From Pseudomonadota bacterium (GTDB taxonomy: Bacteria; Pseudomonadota; Gammaproteobacteria; Pseudomonadales; UBA5518), in assembly GCA_963204845.1 (NCBI GenBank), contig CAUJIL010000205.1, positions 1 through 8,500 of the forward strand: a DNA stretch of 8,500 nt, written 5' to 3'. A program made the translations under genes and the position numbers. Shown here in pieces: positions 6,781 through 8,500 of this stretch (positions are counted from its first letter, which is position 1; every line of letters starts with the position of its first letter). Under the pieces are notes generated by a model. The model had not been told where the DNA came from and did not search any database. It was given only the letters and a program-made list of their open reading frames with translations.

Positions 6781-8500
6781 TCAGCCGGGCTGCTCCGCGA
6801 CCGGCGTGCGCAGCCGGATGTGCAGGTCCTTCAACTGCCCGGCATCGACCAGACCCGGCGCCTCGGTGAGCAGGCAGTTCGCGCTCTGTGTCTTCGGGAA
6901 CGCGATCACGTCGCGGATCGAGGCCGAGCGCGTCATCAGCATCACGAGCCGGTCGAGGCCGAAGGCCAGCCCGCCGTGTGGCGGCGCGCCGAAGCGCAGC
7001 GCATCGAGCAGGAAGCCGAACTTCTCGCGCGCCTCGTCCTCGCCGATGCCGAGGATCCGGAACACCGACTGCTGCATCTCGCGCGTGTGGATCCGGATCG
7101 AACCGCCGCCGAGCTCGGTGCCGTTCAGCACCATGTCGTAGGCCTGCGAGATCGCGCTGCCAGGATCGTCGACCAGCGCCTCGGGCGCGCCGGCAGGACG
7201 CGTGAAGGGGTGGTGCAGCGGGCTCCAGCGGCCCTTGTCGTCACGCTCGAACATCGGGAAGTCGACCACCCACAGCGGCGCCCAGTCGCAGGTGTAGAGG
7301 TTCAGGTCCGCACCGAGCCGGCAGCGCAGCGCGCCGAGCGCCTCGTTGACCACCCGGGCGCGGTCGGCCCCGAAGAAGATCAGGTCGCCGTCCTGGGCCG
7401 CGGTGCGCTCGAGCAGTGCGCGGCGCACCTCCGTCGGCAGGAACTTCACGATCGGCGACTGCAGCCCCTCCTCGAGGTCGTTGCGGTCGTTGACCTTGAT
7501 GTACGCGAGACCCTTGGCGCCGTAGATCCCGACGAAACGCGTGTAGTCGTCGATCTGCTTGCGGCTGAGCAGCGCGCCGCCGCCGGGGACCTTCAGCGCC
7601 GCGACGCGCCCCTCGGGATCGCTGGCCGGGGCCGCGAACACCTTGAAGTCCACCTCGCGCATCAGGTCGCTCACCTCGACGAACTCGAGCGGGATGCGCA
7701 GGTCCGGCTTGTCGCTGCCGAAGCGCTGCATCGCTTCCGCCCAGCTCAGGCGCGGGAACTCGCCGAGATCGTGGTGCAGCACGCCAAGGAACAGCTCGCG
7801 CACCATCGACTCGGCGGTGGCGGTGATCTCGGCCTGGTCGGCGAACGCGAACTCGATGTCGATCTGGGTGAACTCGGGCTGGCGGTCGGCGCGCAGGTCC
7901 TCGTCACGGAAGCACTTGACGATCTGGTAGTAGCGATCGACCCCGGCGACCATCAGCAGCTGCTTGAACAGCTGCGGCGACTGCGGCAGCGCAAAGAATC
8001 GCCCCGGGTGCGTGCGGCTCGGTACCAGGTAGTCGCGCGCGCCCTCGGGTGTCGCGCGCGTGAGCATCGGGGTCTCGACCTCGACGAAGCCGCGGTCGGC
8101 GAGGAAGTTGCGGATCGAGCGCGCAATGTCCGAGCGCAGCCGCAGGTTGTTCAGCATCTCGGGGCGGCGCAGGTCGAGGTAACGGTAGCGCAGCCGCGTC
8201 TCCTCGCCGACGTGCGCGTGCTCGTCGAGCTGGAACGGCGGCGTGTCGGCGACGTTGAGGATCTCCAGCGCGTTCGCATAGACCTCGATGGCCCCGGTCT
8301 TCATCGCCGGATTCACGGTCGCGGCGGTGCGTTGGCGCACGCGCCCGGTCACGCGCAGCACGTACTCGCTGCGCACGCGGTCGGCGGTCGCGAAATGCTC
8401 GCCGCAGTCCGGGTCGAACACGACCTGGACCACGCCTTCGCGATCGCGCAGGTCGACGAAGATCACGCCGCCGTGGTCACGGCGGCGGTCCGCCCAACCG
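6781..8500 (-). CDS. aspS: Aspartyl-tRNA synthetase, bacterial type; 5' end beyond the window
   Basis: Charges tRNA with aspartate in the cytoplasm. 572 residues are visible, and comparison with remembered Pseudomonas and E. coli AspRS suggests about 22 more at the N-terminus. The first visible residues, GWADRRRDHGG, belong to the anticodon-binding OB fold, so the GTG at 8466 is internal and not the start. Class II core: motif 1 around visible residues 121-146, then the TPEGARDYLVPSR and QSPQLFKQ segments. Motif 2 is FRDEDLRADRQPEFTQID (197-214). The bacterial GAD insertion follows, with FFGAD near 375. Motif 3 is GLAFGLDRLVML (510-521). The gene ends 47 nt before ruvC. Residues aligning to P. 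aeruginosa positions 31 and 82 are His and Ala, which favours a non-discriminating enzyme also charging tRNA-Asn; that is a prediction. Confidence 0.98.
   Translation of the reverse strand, partial: GWADRRRDHGGVIFVDLRDREGVVQVVFDPDCGEHFATADRVRSEYVLRVTGRVRQRTAATVNPAMKTGAIEVYANALEILNVADTPPFQLDEHAHVGEETRLRYRYLDLRRPEMLNNLRLRSDIARSIRNFLADRGFVEVETPMLTRATPEGARDYLVPSRTHPGRFFALPQSPQLFKQLLMVAGVDRYYQIVKCFRDEDLRADRQPEFTQIDIEFAFADQAEITATAESMVRELFLGVLHHDLGEFPRLSWAEAMQRFGSDKPDLRIPLEFVEVSDLMREVDFKVFAAPASDPEGRVAALKVPGGGALLSRKQIDDYTRFVGIYGAKGLAYIKVNDRNDLEEGLQSPIVKFLPTEVRRALLERTAAQDGDLIFFGADRARVVNEALGALRCRLGADLNLYTCDWAPLWVVDFPMFERDDKGRWSPLHHPFTRPAGAPEALVDDPGSAISQAYDMVLNGTELGGGSIRIHTREMQQSVFRILGIGEDEAREKFGFLLDALRFGAPPHGGLAFGLDRLVMLMTRSASIRDVIAFPKTQSANCLLTEAPGLVDAGQLKDLHIRLRTPVAEQPG

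Overview
This window is an ordinary but very well preserved housekeeping locus of a high-G+C gammaproteobacterium. By eye it is about two thirds G+C. Every gene I can support lies on the minus strand. Read in the direction of transcription, from position 8500 down to 1, the order is aspS (5' end cut by the window), ruvC, ruvA, ruvB, ybgC, tolQ, tolR, tolA, tolB, pal and cpoB (3' end cut). From memory this is the arrangement of Pseudomonas and related gammaproteobacteria, and the AspRS residues also look Pseudomonas-like. One difference is that no yebC-type gene sits between aspS and ruvC. I cannot name the genus; a high-G+C Chromatiales, Pseudomonadales or Xanthomonadales relative would all fit.

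Layout: 8500-6781 encodes aspartyl-tRNA synthetase. 6733-4515 encodes the Holliday-junction machinery: RuvC resolvase, RuvA junction-binding protein and RuvB branch-migration motor. 4518-4054 encodes the YbgC hotdog thioesterase that usually opens tol operons. 4057-2122 encodes the inner-membrane Tol proteins: TolQ and TolR, the proton-driven motor pair, and TolA, the periplasm-spanning arm. 2125-255 encodes periplasmic TolB and the outer-membrane lipoprotein Pal. 242-1 encodes the N-terminus of CpoB (YbgF). The genes are packed tightly. Three junctions are 4-nt GTGA stop/start overlaps (ruvB/ybgC, ybgC/tolQ, tolA/tolB), and the largest gap is 47 nt. I found no convincing internal terminator, so ruvC to cpoB could be one coupled transcription unit.

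Functionally, TolQ-TolR convert the proton motive force into movement of TolA. TolA pulls on TolB-Pal and so keeps the outer membrane attached to peptidoglycan and invaginating at division; CpoB links this to peptidoglycan synthesis. RuvABC process recombination intermediates. AspRS charges tRNA-Asp and, from two residues, is predicted to charge tRNA-Asn as well.

I did not find an undescribed system. The points most worth a second look are the predicted non-discriminating AspRS, the short TolA with a TonB-like Pro-Lys arm, the overlap joining the ruv genes to the tol genes, and a near-identical repeat in two TolB propeller blades. Long open frames on the plus strand are antisense shadows of the real genes. 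There is no stretch over 50 bases without a gene, and I see no RNA gene, mobile element or CRISPR array.
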